DNA of 17,896 bases from Clostridia bacterium (GTDB lineage Bacteria > Bacillota > Clostridia > Oscillospirales > Acutalibacteraceae), in assembly GCA_900755995.1 (NCBI GenBank), contig CAAEIM010000188.1:1-17896 (forward strand), written 5' to 3'. A program made the translations under genes and the position numbers. Below are positions 8,289-15,426 of this stretch, piece by piece; the first letter of the stretch is position 1, and the number at the start of each line of letters is the position of its first letter. Below the pieces are notes generated by a model. The model made no database searches and was not told the DNA's origin. It worked only from the letters and a program-made list of their open reading frames with translations.

Positions 8289-8313
8289 AGCGGATATTTT
8301 AAAAATACCCGCT
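8289..8313 (-). other. Hairpin between the PurF-like gene and azlC
   Basis: On the minus strand AGCGGGTATTTT folds onto AAAATATCCGCT with a very small loop (about 11 pairs, one G-T). The run after it, GTTGTTTG, is a poor U-tract, and the azlC start is only 27 bases away. It may be a weak terminator of the PurF-like transcript or a leader element controlling azlC. Confidence 0.45.
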
Positions 8314-8362
8314 GAGCAAACAATATTTTTTATAAAGCTTTAATAATAATATACTGCCGCCT

Positions 8363-9772
8363 TTATTCCTCACCATTCCAGCAGTAGGTGCAAAGCTTGC
8401 ATTTATCTATGCCGCACGAGTCGAGCATATCGTCAAGACGGTTAAAGCGCAAGGATGTAAACTTAAGCTCCTTGCAGATTTCATTAACCATATTTTCATA
8501 CTTTTCTGAATCGGGATCAGTGTATTCCTTGAGCACCTCGTCTGTCACATTGCCGTTTTCAAGTCTTTCGATAACTCGTCTTGTAATGAGATCCATTTCA
8601 GAGGATGACCTTGAGAAATTCAGATACTTACAGCCGTAAACAAGCGGAGGACAGGCAGGTCTGATATGAACCTCTTTTGCGCCGCTTTCAAAAAGGTATT
8701 CGGTGGTTTCTCGAAGCTGTGTGCCACGCACGATAGAATCGTCAATCAAGAGCAGGCTTTTTCCTCTGATAAGGTCTTCAACCGCAAGCAGCTTCATTTT
8801 AGCAATAAGATTTCGCTGACTCTGAATCGTGGGCATAAAAGATCTCGGCCATGTCGGAGTGTACTTTATAAACGGTCTTGAGAACGGAATACCCGAGGCA
8901 TTTGCATATCCTACTGCGTGAGCAATGCCCGAATCCGGCACACCGGCAACAATATCCGCTTTAACATTATCCCTTTGAGCCATTTTTGCGCCGCAAAGGT
9001 AACGCATCTGCTCTACGCTCATACCCTCATACGAGCTTGCAGGATAGCCGTAATATACCCACAAAAATGTGCAGATTTTCATATCCTTGCCCGGCTGCTT
9101 TAAGGTAACGCAGTTTTTATCGGTAATAACTGCTATTTCGCCCGGCCCCAACTCTTTGTAATTGCTGTAGCCCAAGTTTTTGTAAGCAAAGCATTCAAAT
9201 GCTGCACAAAAAGCGTCCTCCTTTTTACCGATTACAAGAGGGGTTCTGCCGTATTTATCTCTTGCACAATAAATGCCGTTATGATTCATAAGCAAAAGAG
9301 AAAGCGAACCGTCAATTTTTTCCAGCGCATAGTTAATGCCGTCAACAAGGTTGTCTTTCTGATTTATCAAGGTTGCAACAAGCTCTGTAGAGTTAATCTC
9401 ACCGCCGCTCATTTCAAAGAAATGTGCGTGACCGTTGTCAAAAATTTCCTGTACAAGCTCGTCCGTGTTATTAATCTTACTTACGGTAGTGATAGCGTAT
9501 GTACCGTGATGCGAGCGCACCATAAGCGGCTGCGGCTCGTAGTCAGAAATACAGCCAATACCAAGTCTGCCTTTCATATTCTGCATATCCTTGTCAAACT
9601 TAGTTCTGAAGGGTGCGTTTTCTATATTATGAATAGACCTGTCAAAACCCCTCTCGTCATCGTAAACTACCATACCGCCTCTCCTTGTGCCGAGGTGAGA
9701 ATGATAATCTATACCGAAATACAAATCAAATACGCAGTCTTCCTTAGCTGCAACTCCCATATATCCGCCCAT
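8363..9772 (-). CDS. PurF-like amidophosphoribosyltransferase paralogue lacking the glutaminase active site
   Basis: This 469-residue protein has the overall layout of PurF, the enzyme that makes phosphoribosylamine from PRPP and glutamine: an N-terminal Ntn domain, then a phosphoribosyltransferase domain. The PRPP loop LLLIDDSIVRGT (340-351) is intact. Cysteines at C234 (CTFLWVY), C381, C461 and C464 match the four Fe-S ligands of B. subtilis PurF. However, the protein begins MGGYMG, so the nucleophile Cys1 is absent. The usual HNG is VSK, the QHRGQESAG region reads SHLGTRRGG, and the conserved Arg of HxRYxT is missing. The start is firm: AAAAAGGAG lies 8 bases before the ATG. It probably does not hydrolyse glutamine. 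It might use ammonia or have another role. A canonical purF is presumably elsewhere in the genome. Confidence 0.9.
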   Translation of the reverse strand: MGGYMGVAAKEDCVFDLYFGIDYHSHLGTRRGGMVVYDDERGFDRSIHNIENAPFRTKFDKDMQNMKGRLGIGCISDYEPQPLMVRSHHGTYAITTVSKINNTDELVQEIFDNGHAHFFEMSGGEINSTELVATLINQKDNLVDGINYALEKIDGSLSLLLMNHNGIYCARDKYGRTPLVIGKKEDAFCAAFECFAYKNLGYSNYKELGPGEIAVITDKNCVTLKQPGKDMKICTFLWVYYGYPASSYEGMSVEQMRYLCGAKMAQRDNVKADIVAGVPDSGIAHAVGYANASGIPFSRPFIKYTPTWPRSFMPTIQSQRNLIAKMKLLAVEDLIRGKSLLLIDDSIVRGTQLRETTEYLFESGAKEVHIRPACPPLVYGCKYLNFSRSSSEMDLITRRVIERLENGNVTDEVLKEYTDPDSEKYENMVNEICKELKFTSLRFNRLDDMLDSCGIDKCKLCTYCWNGEE

Positions 9773-9794
9773 TTTTATTTCTCCTTTTTATATG

Positions 9795-9809
9795 CCGGCT
9801 AAAAGCCGG
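9795..9809 (-). other. Small hairpin in the leader of the PurF-like gene
   Basis: CCGGCT pairs with AGCCGG across a 3-base loop, about 7 bases before the AAAAAGGAG ribosome site. With a predicted transcript start near 9824 it falls within the leader and could influence translation or stability. No T-run follows it. Confidence 0.4.
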
Positions 9810-9830
9810 AGCGTAGTAAAGTCATTAATA

Positions 9831-9859
9831 ATTATATTATTATTTTCAGCTAATGTCTA
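9831..9859 (-). promoter_or_regulatory. Promoter of the PurF-like gene
   Basis: TAGACA (9859-9854), a 17-base spacer and a perfect TATAAT (9836-9831) lie on the minus strand, giving a leader of about 52 bases. In the 324-base gap 9773-10096 I see only this promoter, the leader hairpin and the tRNA-Gln terminator. The part from 9860 to 10050 shows nothing I can assign. Confidence 0.75.
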
Positions 9860-10050
9860 TACAAAAATTAAATAAAACAGTCGATTAATTTAAGAAAATC
9901 AAAATTTAATGCTTTATATTTGATAAAAGGTGTATATTTTTCATATATATTGCTTCTGCCAGGCGATTATCAATAACCCACACTTCTTTGAAAACATCAG
10001 AAAACTGTGGATTAATTGTAAGAGAGATAGCGGATTCAGTCAGTCCGAAG

Positions 10051-10090
10051 GGTAAAATAACGCTGAACCCAAAATTAATTGGATTCAGCG
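10051..10090 (-). terminator. Rho-independent terminator after tRNA-Gln
   Basis: The minus strand has CGCTGAATCCAA, a 6-base loop, then TTGGGTTCAGCG (12 pairs with one G-T, 10090-10061), followed by TTATTTTA. It starts six bases after the tRNA-Gln CCA end. Confidence 0.88.
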
Positions 10091-10096
10091 TCACGT

Positions 10097-10172
10097 TGGC
10101 TGAGCTGGCGGGATTCGAACCCACGGGATGACGGAGTCAAAGTCCGTTGCCTTACCGCTTGGCGACAGCTCA
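10097..10172 (-). tRNA. tRNA-Gln (anticodon TTG)
   Basis: This is a full cloverleaf of 76 bases including an encoded CCA. The acceptor is TGAGCTG/CAGCTCA with the U1-A72 pair usual for bacterial tRNA-Gln, and the discriminator is G. The anticodon arm is ACGGA-CTTTGAC-TCCGT with TTG at the centre, and the T-arm contains GGTTCGAATCC. It is the last of four tRNAs on this strand, separated from tRNA-Lys by a hairpin terminator. Confidence 0.97.
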
Positions 10173-10261
10173 ATATATTAAATTTTATGCAAATTGCTTT
10201 GTCTGATTTGCTACCGTTTTTCTTATCTTTGTGCAATTTGCTATTTACAGCAGATTATTAT

Positions 10262-10296
10262 AAAGTTAAAGCCGCAAAGGCGATATACCTTGCGGC
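10262..10296 (-). terminator. Hairpin terminator between tRNA-Lys and tRNA-Gln
   Basis: GCCGCAAGG (10296-10288) pairs with CCTTTGCGGC (10280-10271, one bulged base), then TTTAACTTT follows. It starts four bases after the tRNA-Lys CCA. It would end the Arg-His-Lys transcript, so tRNA-Gln would need read-through or its own promoter, which I could not identify clearly in 10173-10261. Confidence 0.75.
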
Positions 10297-10300
10297 TTTA

Positions 10301-10376
10301 TGGTGACCCATCGGAGATTCGAACTCCGGACACCTTGATTAAAAGTCAAGTGCTCTGCCAACTGAGCTAATGAGTC
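10301..10376 (-). tRNA. tRNA-Lys (anticodon TTT)
   Basis: This is a cloverleaf of 76 bases with encoded CCA. The acceptor is GACTCAT/ATGGGTC (one T-G pair) with discriminator A. The D-arm is GCTCAGTTGGCAGAGC, the anticodon arm is CTTGA-CTTTTAA-TCAAG with TTT, and the T-arm is CGGAGTTCGAATCTCCG. Confidence 0.97.
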
Positions 10377-10379
10377 AAA

Positions 10380-10456
10380 TGGGGTGGAATGACGGATTCG
10401 AACCGTCGGTCTCCAGTGCCACAAACTGGCGCGTTAACCAACTACGCTAATCCCAC
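10380..10456 (-). tRNA. tRNA-His (anticodon GTG)
   Basis: The acceptor is GTGGGAT/ATTCCAC, with C73 followed by encoded CCA. The base just upstream (10457) is the G-1 needed to pair with C73 in tRNA-His. The anticodon arm is CCAGT-TTGTGGC-ACTGG with GTG, and the T-arm is GACGGTTCGAATCCGTC. It lies three bases from tRNA-Lys and four bases from tRNA-Arg. Confidence 0.97.
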
Positions 10457-10460
10457 CATA

Positions 10461-10537
10461 TGGCGCGGCAAAAGGGACTCGAACCCCTGACCTACTGCTT
10501 AGAAGGCAGTTGCTCTATCCAGCTGAGCTATTGCCGC
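10461..10537 (-). tRNA. tRNA-Arg (anticodon TCT)
   Basis: This is a cloverleaf of 77 bases with encoded CCA. The acceptor is GCGGCAA/TTGCCGC with discriminator G. The D-arm is GCTCAGCTGGATAGAGC, the anticodon arm is ACTGC-CTTCTAA-GCAGT with TCT, and the T-arm is AGGGGTTCGAGTCCCTT. It is the first tRNA of the cluster, about 38 bases downstream of the predicted transcript start. Confidence 0.97.
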
Positions 10538-10581
10538 ATACTTACTATAAAATGCTTATGTCACTTTAAGTCAGCTCTGCT

Positions 10582-10610
10582 ATTATACATTATTCTACTG
10601 CATTTGTCAA
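10582..10610 (-). promoter_or_regulatory. Consensus promoter of the tRNA cluster
   Basis: This is a perfect sigma-A promoter: TTGACA (10610-10605), exactly 17 bases, then TATAAT (10587-10582). It directs transcription into tRNA-Arg, tRNA-His and tRNA-Lys, and such strength suits stable RNA genes. I see no clear terminator for the upstream CYTH gene in 10611-10674. Confidence 0.9.
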
Positions 10611-10674
10611 CACATTTTTTGAAAATTTTTAAAATATACGCAAATTATACCATCAACCGCCTATAGCCTATCTC

Positions 10675-11703
10675 TTACATTTTTTGTGCAAGAGAAACAT
10701 TCCTGTAATCATACTCGTGACTTACCTCTCGTATCAGCTTTACAAAAGTCGGCAGCTTATAGGGCTGGTTTTCAGTCAAAAGTTCTATTTCGAGCGTAGC
10801 CCTGTCTTTCCAGAACGGGTACACGTCCAGCTCGTAATATGAATCATCATCTACTATGCAATACCTGTCTTTGGAAATAATGCCCGTTATATATTCTTTG
10901 CGCAAAAGGTAATTGTTATACTCCGACTCGGTAAGATAGGTTTCTTTTTCAATTCGTTTTAAATCATTGATTTTTATCTTGACTGTTTTAATGTAAACTG
11001 CGTTGTTACCGCTGCCACGCTTTCGGATTCTAAACATTCCCTCCTCGGGAGTGTTTAAATACGCCTGAGTCATAGGAACTCTGCGACAGGCTTTCAGCTT
11101 ATTAAGGTAGTCAATATCAGGATATTCAATTAAAAATTTTCGTTCAATTTCAAGCGGCTCAGGCTCTCCGAGAAAACCCTTTACCTCAGAAAGCAGCAGG
11201 CTGAGCTTAATGTCAATACTATCGCAGCAGGGAATAACCCTCAAATGCGGTGTACCTGTCCAGATTGAAAGCAGTTCTTCGTCAGTGTTCTTATCACCCG
11301 CTGAACTTCTTAAATAAAATACTGCGTCATAAGAATATCTCAAAATATCCTCATTCTTATTATTTTCATCAATATATTTCTCGAAATCCTCACAGGCAAC
11401 ATATGCTTTGCAGTCGAGCAAGCCGCCGTCAAGTAAAATTACAGCCTTTTCATCGTTGTTTGATGCCGCCTTTTTCACAAGAAGTGATTCCTCTTTCAGT
11501 TGAACTTTAAATACCTGCTTATAAAATTCATAATCGCCGAGTTTTTCTGGATTAACACCGCTGCTGATTAGTTTTTCAACAACATTCTCCAAAACATAGG
11601 TTTTAATATTCATCCTTTCAAGCTCAGATTTCAAAAAATGGAGTGCAGTTGTTTTCCCTGCGTATGCTCCGCCCGTTAAAACTATTTTTATCACCTCAGC
11701 CAT
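10675..11703 (-). CDS. P-loop ATPase (AAA_28-like) fused to a CYTH triphosphate-tunnel domain
   Basis: This is a 342-residue two-domain protein, probably cytoplasmic. Residues 1-~178 form a nucleoside-kinase-like P-loop domain with Walker A GGAYAGKTT (11-19) and a Walker B-like VILLDGG (88-94). Residues ~184-340 form a CYTH domain, the fold of thiamine triphosphatases and short-chain polyphosphatases. The CYTH signature EIERKF (185-190) is complete, followed by charged tunnel strands: RIRKRG (225-230), YIKTVK (237-242), RIEKETYL (250-257), YYELDVY (289-295) and ATLEIELL. The true substrate is unknown. The ATG at 11703 has GGGAGG 7 bases upstream. It lies 82 bases after the ECF S component with no visible terminator, so it could be a distal gene of the B12 operon. 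Confidence 0.85.
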   Translation of the reverse strand: MAEVIKIVLTGGAYAGKTTALHFLKSELERMNIKTYVLENVVEKLISSGVNPEKLGDYEFYKQVFKVQLKEESLLVKKAASNNDEKAVILLDGGLLDCKAYVACEDFEKYIDENNKNEDILRYSYDAVFYLRSSAGDKNTDEELLSIWTGTPHLRVIPCCDSIDIKLSLLLSEVKGFLGEPEPLEIERKFLIEYPDIDYLNKLKACRRVPMTQAYLNTPEEGMFRIRKRGSGNNAVYIKTVKIKINDLKRIEKETYLTESEYNNYLLRKEYITGIISKDRYCIVDDDSYYELDVYPFWKDRATLEIELLTENQPYKLPTFVKLIREVSHEYDYRNVSLAQKM

Positions 11704-11785
11704 AAGCTCGCCTCCCTTTATTTATTGTATCTCGATAAGAGCTTGTTATTATTCATAATACGAATATAATAAGGCTTTTATATTA

Positions 11786-12472
11786 TCAGCTAAAAATTCC
11801 ATATTTTATTTTTAGCCTTTGCAATTTGCTCCCTATCGGCTTTGTAAGCAGCAGCAAAAATATCATATTGGAAACCATATATACCATTGTGAACGGTGCG
11901 GCTGTTGCTATGCTTGCAATAAATCTCGCAATATTAAAAGTGCCGTCTGCCCACAACGTTGTCCAGACATCCATTATTAATGAAAAAGCGATTCCGGACA
12001 ATCCACCGTAAACCATAAGCAAAGCTCTGCTTTTTAAAAGCTTTTCTGCGAGCATACCCGCAAAAAATCCAATCAGCCCCCAGGCGAGCATTTGAAACGG
12101 CGTCCACGGTCCTTGTCCAAAATAAAAATTAGAAACAACAGCAGAAAATGCACCCGTGATAAACCCTGCTTCACTGCCAAGGTAAATTGCCGTTATTATC
12201 ACTATAGCCGTGACCGGCTTAAAGAAAGGTATAGGCGAAAAAACAAACCTTCCTGCAACCGAAAGTGCAGTCATTACAGCAATTACAACGATTCTGCGGG
12301 AATTATTTTTGCCCTTTTCAAATGAAAAGAAAAATGGCAGGCAGGCTACCGCAGACAGTGCAAGAGTAACAAAGGCAAATTTGCGGTCACCAAATAAAAG
12401 CACTCCCACAAGCACCACTAAAGGTGCAATTAGAAAAACGCAGATATATTTTACAGCTTTTTTATATTTCAT
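11786..12472 (-). CDS. ECF transporter S component (putative cobalamin-specific)
   Basis: This is a membrane protein of 228 residues with about six to seven hydrophobic helices. It is predicted to be the substrate-binding S component of an energy-coupling factor importer. Typical S-component features are the RRIVVIAVMTALSVAGRFVF segment (59-78) after a short cytoplasmic loop, PVTAIVIITAIYLGSEAGF, and NFYFGQGPWTPFQMLAWGLI (115-134). The substrate is inferred from context: the operon sits under a B12-box riboswitch and includes DUF4430 proteins. Sequence alone does not prove B12 specificity, and I cannot say whether it is close to the known CbrT. Its ATG overlaps the end of the ATPase gene by 11 bases, which implies coupled expression. 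Confidence 0.82.
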   Translation of the reverse strand: MKYKKAVKYICVFLIAPLVVLVGVLLFGDRKFAFVTLALSAVACLPFFFSFEKGKNNSRRIVVIAVMTALSVAGRFVFSPIPFFKPVTAIVIITAIYLGSEAGFITGAFSAVVSNFYFGQGPWTPFQMLAWGLIGFFAGMLAEKLLKSRALLMVYGGLSGIAFSLIMDVWTTLWADGTFNIARFIASIATAAPFTMVYMVSNMIFLLLLTKPIGSKLQRLKIKYGIFS

Positions 12473-14075
12473 TTTTCCGCCCCTTTACAGATAATATCAA
12501 TTCTTCGGCAGTGATGATTCCGTCCTTGATTCCCCTTGAAATTTTATTTGCCGAGGTTGTGTAAAATCTTTTGCCGCAATAAAAGCTGTGCGGCTCAAGA
12601 CGGGGCGAAAGACTGCCGTTAAACAGCATAGCACAGGCAGAAGAAACCGAAGCGGAAAAATCCAAATCGTGCGTTACAAGCAGAATTGTTATTCCTTTTT
12701 GGGAAAGCTTCTTTAATACCTGAGCAAGCTCCGCCTTTGAAAAGCTGTCACAACCCTTTGTAGGCTCGTCAAGCAAAATAATCTGAGGGTCAAGCAATAG
12801 GAGCTTTACAAAAGCCGCCCTTTGAATTTCCCCACCGCTTAGATCATATGGGTGGTGCTTTAGCAAATTAATAAGATTGAAGCTTTTGCAAAGCTCATTT
12901 ATTTTTTCGGCATCCTTACTTACGGTTTTAAAATCCTCCAGTAATTCGTCCTTAGTAAAAAGGAAAAGTGGATTTTGCGGCATTATAGCAGTCTTTTCCT
13001 TTACATTCACCCTGCCACGATACGGCTTTAAACGTGAACCGATAACTGAAAGCAGTGTTGACTTTCCGCTTCCGTTTGCACCGACCACTGAAAAAATCTC
13101 ACCTTTATTGACAGACAAGCTAAGCTGTGACAAAACATCATCTGATTTTTTATCGTATCTGAAAAATATATTTTTTACAGATAATATTTCGTTTTGAGAA
13201 TTATAACTAAGATTTTCTTTTTTATCAATAGCAAAATCAGCTCTGCAAAGCTCTGCGAACAACCCTCTGCCCTCTTTTACGGTTATAGGGCAAGGCTTTT
13301 TGCTTTCTGTTGCGGAATACAGCCTCACAGGTACAGGCATAGCCGACAGCATAGGGTGATTTTGGGAAATACTGCAAAGCTTTGCGGAGCATTCCTTTGG
13401 GGCGGTATCAGTAATAATCCGCCCCTGCTCCATCACAATTACTCTGTCTGCAATCGGGAACAGATTTTCAAGCCTGTGCTCAGTAATAATTACAGTTATG
13501 CCCAAGTCCTTATTGAGCTTATCAAGTATTGTAAAAAAATTTTCGGCTGAAACCGGGTCAAGCTGACTTGCCGGTTCGTCGAGTATCAGTACCTCAGGCT
13601 CGGCTACAGAAGCCGCCGCAAGATTCAAAAGCTGCATTTGTCCGCCGGAAAGAGCGGTTGTTTTCTGCTCAATAATTTTTGAAAGTCCAAAATATGTGGC
13701 TGTTTCGCTTATTCTTATGTCAATTTCATCGCTTGACATTCCCATATTTTCGAGCATAAAGGCAAGCTCGTGAAGGACAGTATCCGTTACTATCTGAGCT
13801 TCGGGATTTTGCGATACATATCCGATTTTAAAAGCGGTTTCCTGCTCCGTACAGGAATTAATATTCTTTGAGCAAAAGAGAATTTCTCCGCTTTTTTCCC
13901 CGTGCGGTGCTGACTGTGGCTTCAACATTCTAAGCAAGGTAGTTTTTCCGCAGCCTGACTGGCCGCAGATAACGCAAAATTCTCCGCTTTTTACCGAGAA
14001 GCTTATATTATTTAAAGCTTTTTTATCCGTTTGCGGATATGTAAAGCTCAGATTTTTAACAGAGAAAATTTCCAT
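12462..14075 (-). CDS. ecfA: ECF transporter ATPase, two ABC domains fused in one chain
   Basis: This is the energy-coupling ATPase of an ECF importer. It has 537 residues with two full ABC domains, where many species have separate EcfA and EcfA' proteins. Domain 1 has Walker A GQSGCGKTT (38-46), Q89, signature LSGGQ (142-146), Walker B LILDEP (163-168) and H200. Domain 2 has Walker A GANGSGKST (332-340), Q367, signature LSGGE (412-416), LLDEPT (434-439) and H469. Both sites look competent. A linker of roughly 80 residues (about 215-295) joins them. The ATG at 14075 has GGAGGAG 5 bases upstream and overlaps ecfT by 28 bases. It overlaps the S-component gene by 11 bases. Confidence 0.95.
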   Translation of the reverse strand: MEIFSVKNLSFTYPQTDKKALNNISFSVKSGEFCVICGQSGCGKTTLLRMLKPQSAPHGEKSGEILFCSKNINSCTEQETAFKIGYVSQNPEAQIVTDTVLHELAFMLENMGMSSDEIDIRISETATYFGLSKIIEQKTTALSGGQMQLLNLAAASVAEPEVLILDEPASQLDPVSAENFFTILDKLNKDLGITVIITEHRLENLFPIADRVIVMEQGRIITDTAPKECSAKLCSISQNHPMLSAMPVPVRLYSATESKKPCPITVKEGRGLFAELCRADFAIDKKENLSYNSQNEILSVKNIFFRYDKKSDDVLSQLSLSVNKGEIFSVVGANGSGKSTLLSVIGSRLKPYRGRVNVKEKTAIMPQNPLFLFTKDELLEDFKTVSKDAEKINELCKSFNLINLLKHHPYDLSGGEIQRAAFVKLLLLDPQIILLDEPTKGCDSFSKAELAQVLKKLSQKGITILLVTHDLDFSASVSSACAMLFNGSLSPRLEPHSFYCGKRFYTTSANKISRGIKDGIITAEELILSVKGRKNEI

Positions 14076-14911
14076 ACAAGCTCCTCCTTTAATTCAATAA
14101 TAAACGGAATAAACGATAAAATCGCAAACGCCGCAAATCCCAAAATTGACAGCGGCGTTATGCTGCACATTGAAATTGACGGATAAATCGTGAAATCAAG
14201 CTGACCCAAGGCGAGCGGCACTGCTACGCAAAAAATCAAAAGTACGCTTATTAATGTAAGTGCAATGTCAGCTTTTGCAAATATGAATCGGCAGTAAAAA
14301 CTGCGTTTTTTTAATCCGTAGCCCCTCGCACTCATAGAATCGGCTGTCTGTACCGAACCCTCAAGCATAACGGAGACCGCTGACGAAAACGAGCTTATGT
14401 ATCTTTTGAATTTATTACTGCCATTGAAATTCTTCTGTGCTGAAAGCGTCCTTTTAAATACTAAAACAAACTCAGGCACAAAGCGCAGTACCATAGAAAA
14501 CAAAAGTGCAAGCTTTGGCACGAATTTTCCGAAAACATAAATAAGCTTTTCGGAATCAAAAACACTGTTAAATACTGAAAACCACTCAATAACGCTCAAA
14601 AGCATTAAACCTAAAACAGCCCCGTAAACGATTGATTCAAGTGTAATGGGAATATCGTTTATAAACACAAGCGGAGTTATTCCCTTGTGAGAAAACAATG
14701 GATTTGTGACTGTTACAAGCAAAAAAATCATTGCATAACCAAAAAAGGATTTTAAAAATAATTTAAAACCCTTTTGCAAAACAGAATAAGCCGCCGCTCC
14801 CAAAAGTGACAGCAACAAAATTATATAATTAAAGGTGAACATCGGTACCAACAAAACAGCCGAAAAATATATAAGCTGTGCTATTGGATTAAAGGCGTTA
14901 AATCTGAGCAT
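14048..14911 (-). CDS. ecfT: ECF transporter transmembrane component EcfT
   Basis: This is the membrane-embedded scaffold of the ECF importer, which links the ATPase to the S component. It has 287 residues. Hydrophobic helices lie at the N-terminus (about 12-45 and 57-70), in the middle and at the C-terminus (about 215-275). The long amphipathic coupling region contains the family's xRG motif in SMSARGYGL, preceded by a helix with VLRFVPEFVLVFKRTLSAQK. The ATG at 14911 begins two bases after the lipoprotein stop, with GGGAG 8 bases upstream, so it is in the same operon. The following ATPase gene overlaps its 3' end. Confidence 0.92.
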   Translation of the reverse strand: MLRFNAFNPIAQLIYFSAVLLVPMFTFNYIILLLSLLGAAAYSVLQKGFKLFLKSFFGYAMIFLLVTVTNPLFSHKGITPLVFINDIPITLESIVYGAVLGLMLLSVIEWFSVFNSVFDSEKLIYVFGKFVPKLALLFSMVLRFVPEFVLVFKRTLSAQKNFNGSNKFKRYISSFSSAVSVMLEGSVQTADSMSARGYGLKKRSFYCRFIFAKADIALTLISVLLIFCVAVPLALGQLDFTIYPSISMCSITPLSILGFAAFAILSFIPFIIELKEELVWKFSLLKI

Positions 14912-14913
14912 TA

Positions 14914-15426
14914 TTACTCTCCCATATATTCATTGCCTATATCCGCTCCCAAGTCGCAGGTGTATAAAAACTTAACACTGTCACCGCTTTTTAATTCATA
15001 GGAATTGCACCCCAACGAAGGGAAAACATCGTTTACGCTGTATTCCCACCCCGAAAGCGAACCGCAGGAAAACTCATAAATGTTAGCTATACCCTCAATA
15101 TAAATATCAATATCTGTACCTTCGTATTCATATTGAATTTTGTTAAGACGGCAAGCCTCGTTAAGAGCGTCATAGGCGGTTGCGTTCTCGTCGAGGTAAA
15201 CGGTTGTTGTGTCAAGAATTATTCCGTCACTGGGAACATAGCTTTCTAGTCCGCTCTCAAGACTATCCATATTATCAAGAATAGTTGAGCAGTTAATTGA
15301 AACAGTAACCTCCATTCCCTCCTTTTGAGGGGCAGATGCATAGTAGCTTTCCGGGGTCTGAACAGAACAGCCGCACAAAATAGCTGCGGCAAGCAACGCT
15401 GATATCAAAAGTCTGCACTTCATCAT
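14914..15426 (-). CDS. DUF4430 (transcobalamin beta-domain-like) lipoprotein
   Basis: This is a 170-residue predicted surface lipoprotein. A hydrophobic signal ends in LLAAAILCGC, giving a lipobox with lipidated C20. After a short linker, residues ~71-158 form a DUF4430 domain with TTTVYLDENATAYDALNEAC and a GSLSGWEYSVND motif (122-132) followed by ELKSGDSVKFLY. DUF4430 is the fold of the C-terminal beta domain of eukaryotic transcobalamin and intrinsic factor. Given the riboswitch and the adjacent ECF genes, I infer a role in capturing corrinoid and passing it to the transporter. Its start codon overlaps the stop of the preceding gene (ATGA). Two ATGs stand in tandem, so the start could shift one codon. 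Confidence 0.85.
   Translation of the reverse strand: MMKCRLLISALLAAAILCGCSVQTPESYYASAPQKEGMEVTVSINCSTILDNMDSLESGLESYVPSDGIILDTTTVYLDENATAYDALNEACRLNKIQYEYEGTDIDIYIEGIANIYEFSCGSLSGWEYSVNDVFPSLGCNSYELKSGDSVKFLYTCDLGADIGNEYMGE

Noticed and set aside
9281..9802. 173-codon plus-strand open frame
   Set aside because: It is opposite the PurF-like gene and its promoter side, with no recognisable domain or ribosome site.
9906..10124. Open frame of 72 codons on the minus strand
   Set aside because: Its first part is the 3' half of tRNA-Gln and it runs through that tRNA's terminator, with no ribosome site. It is most likely a chance frame.
10079..10306. Plus-strand open frame over the tRNA-Gln region
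   Set aside because: It begins with the complement of the tRNA gene and its terminator. The WRDSNPRDDG-type peptide is the usual artefact of translating an antisense tRNA.
10460..10666. Plus-strand open frame over tRNA-Arg and the tRNA promoter
   Set aside because: It is the antisense of tRNA-Arg (RQKGLEPLTYCLEG is a common tRNA-antisense artefact) and has no ribosome site.
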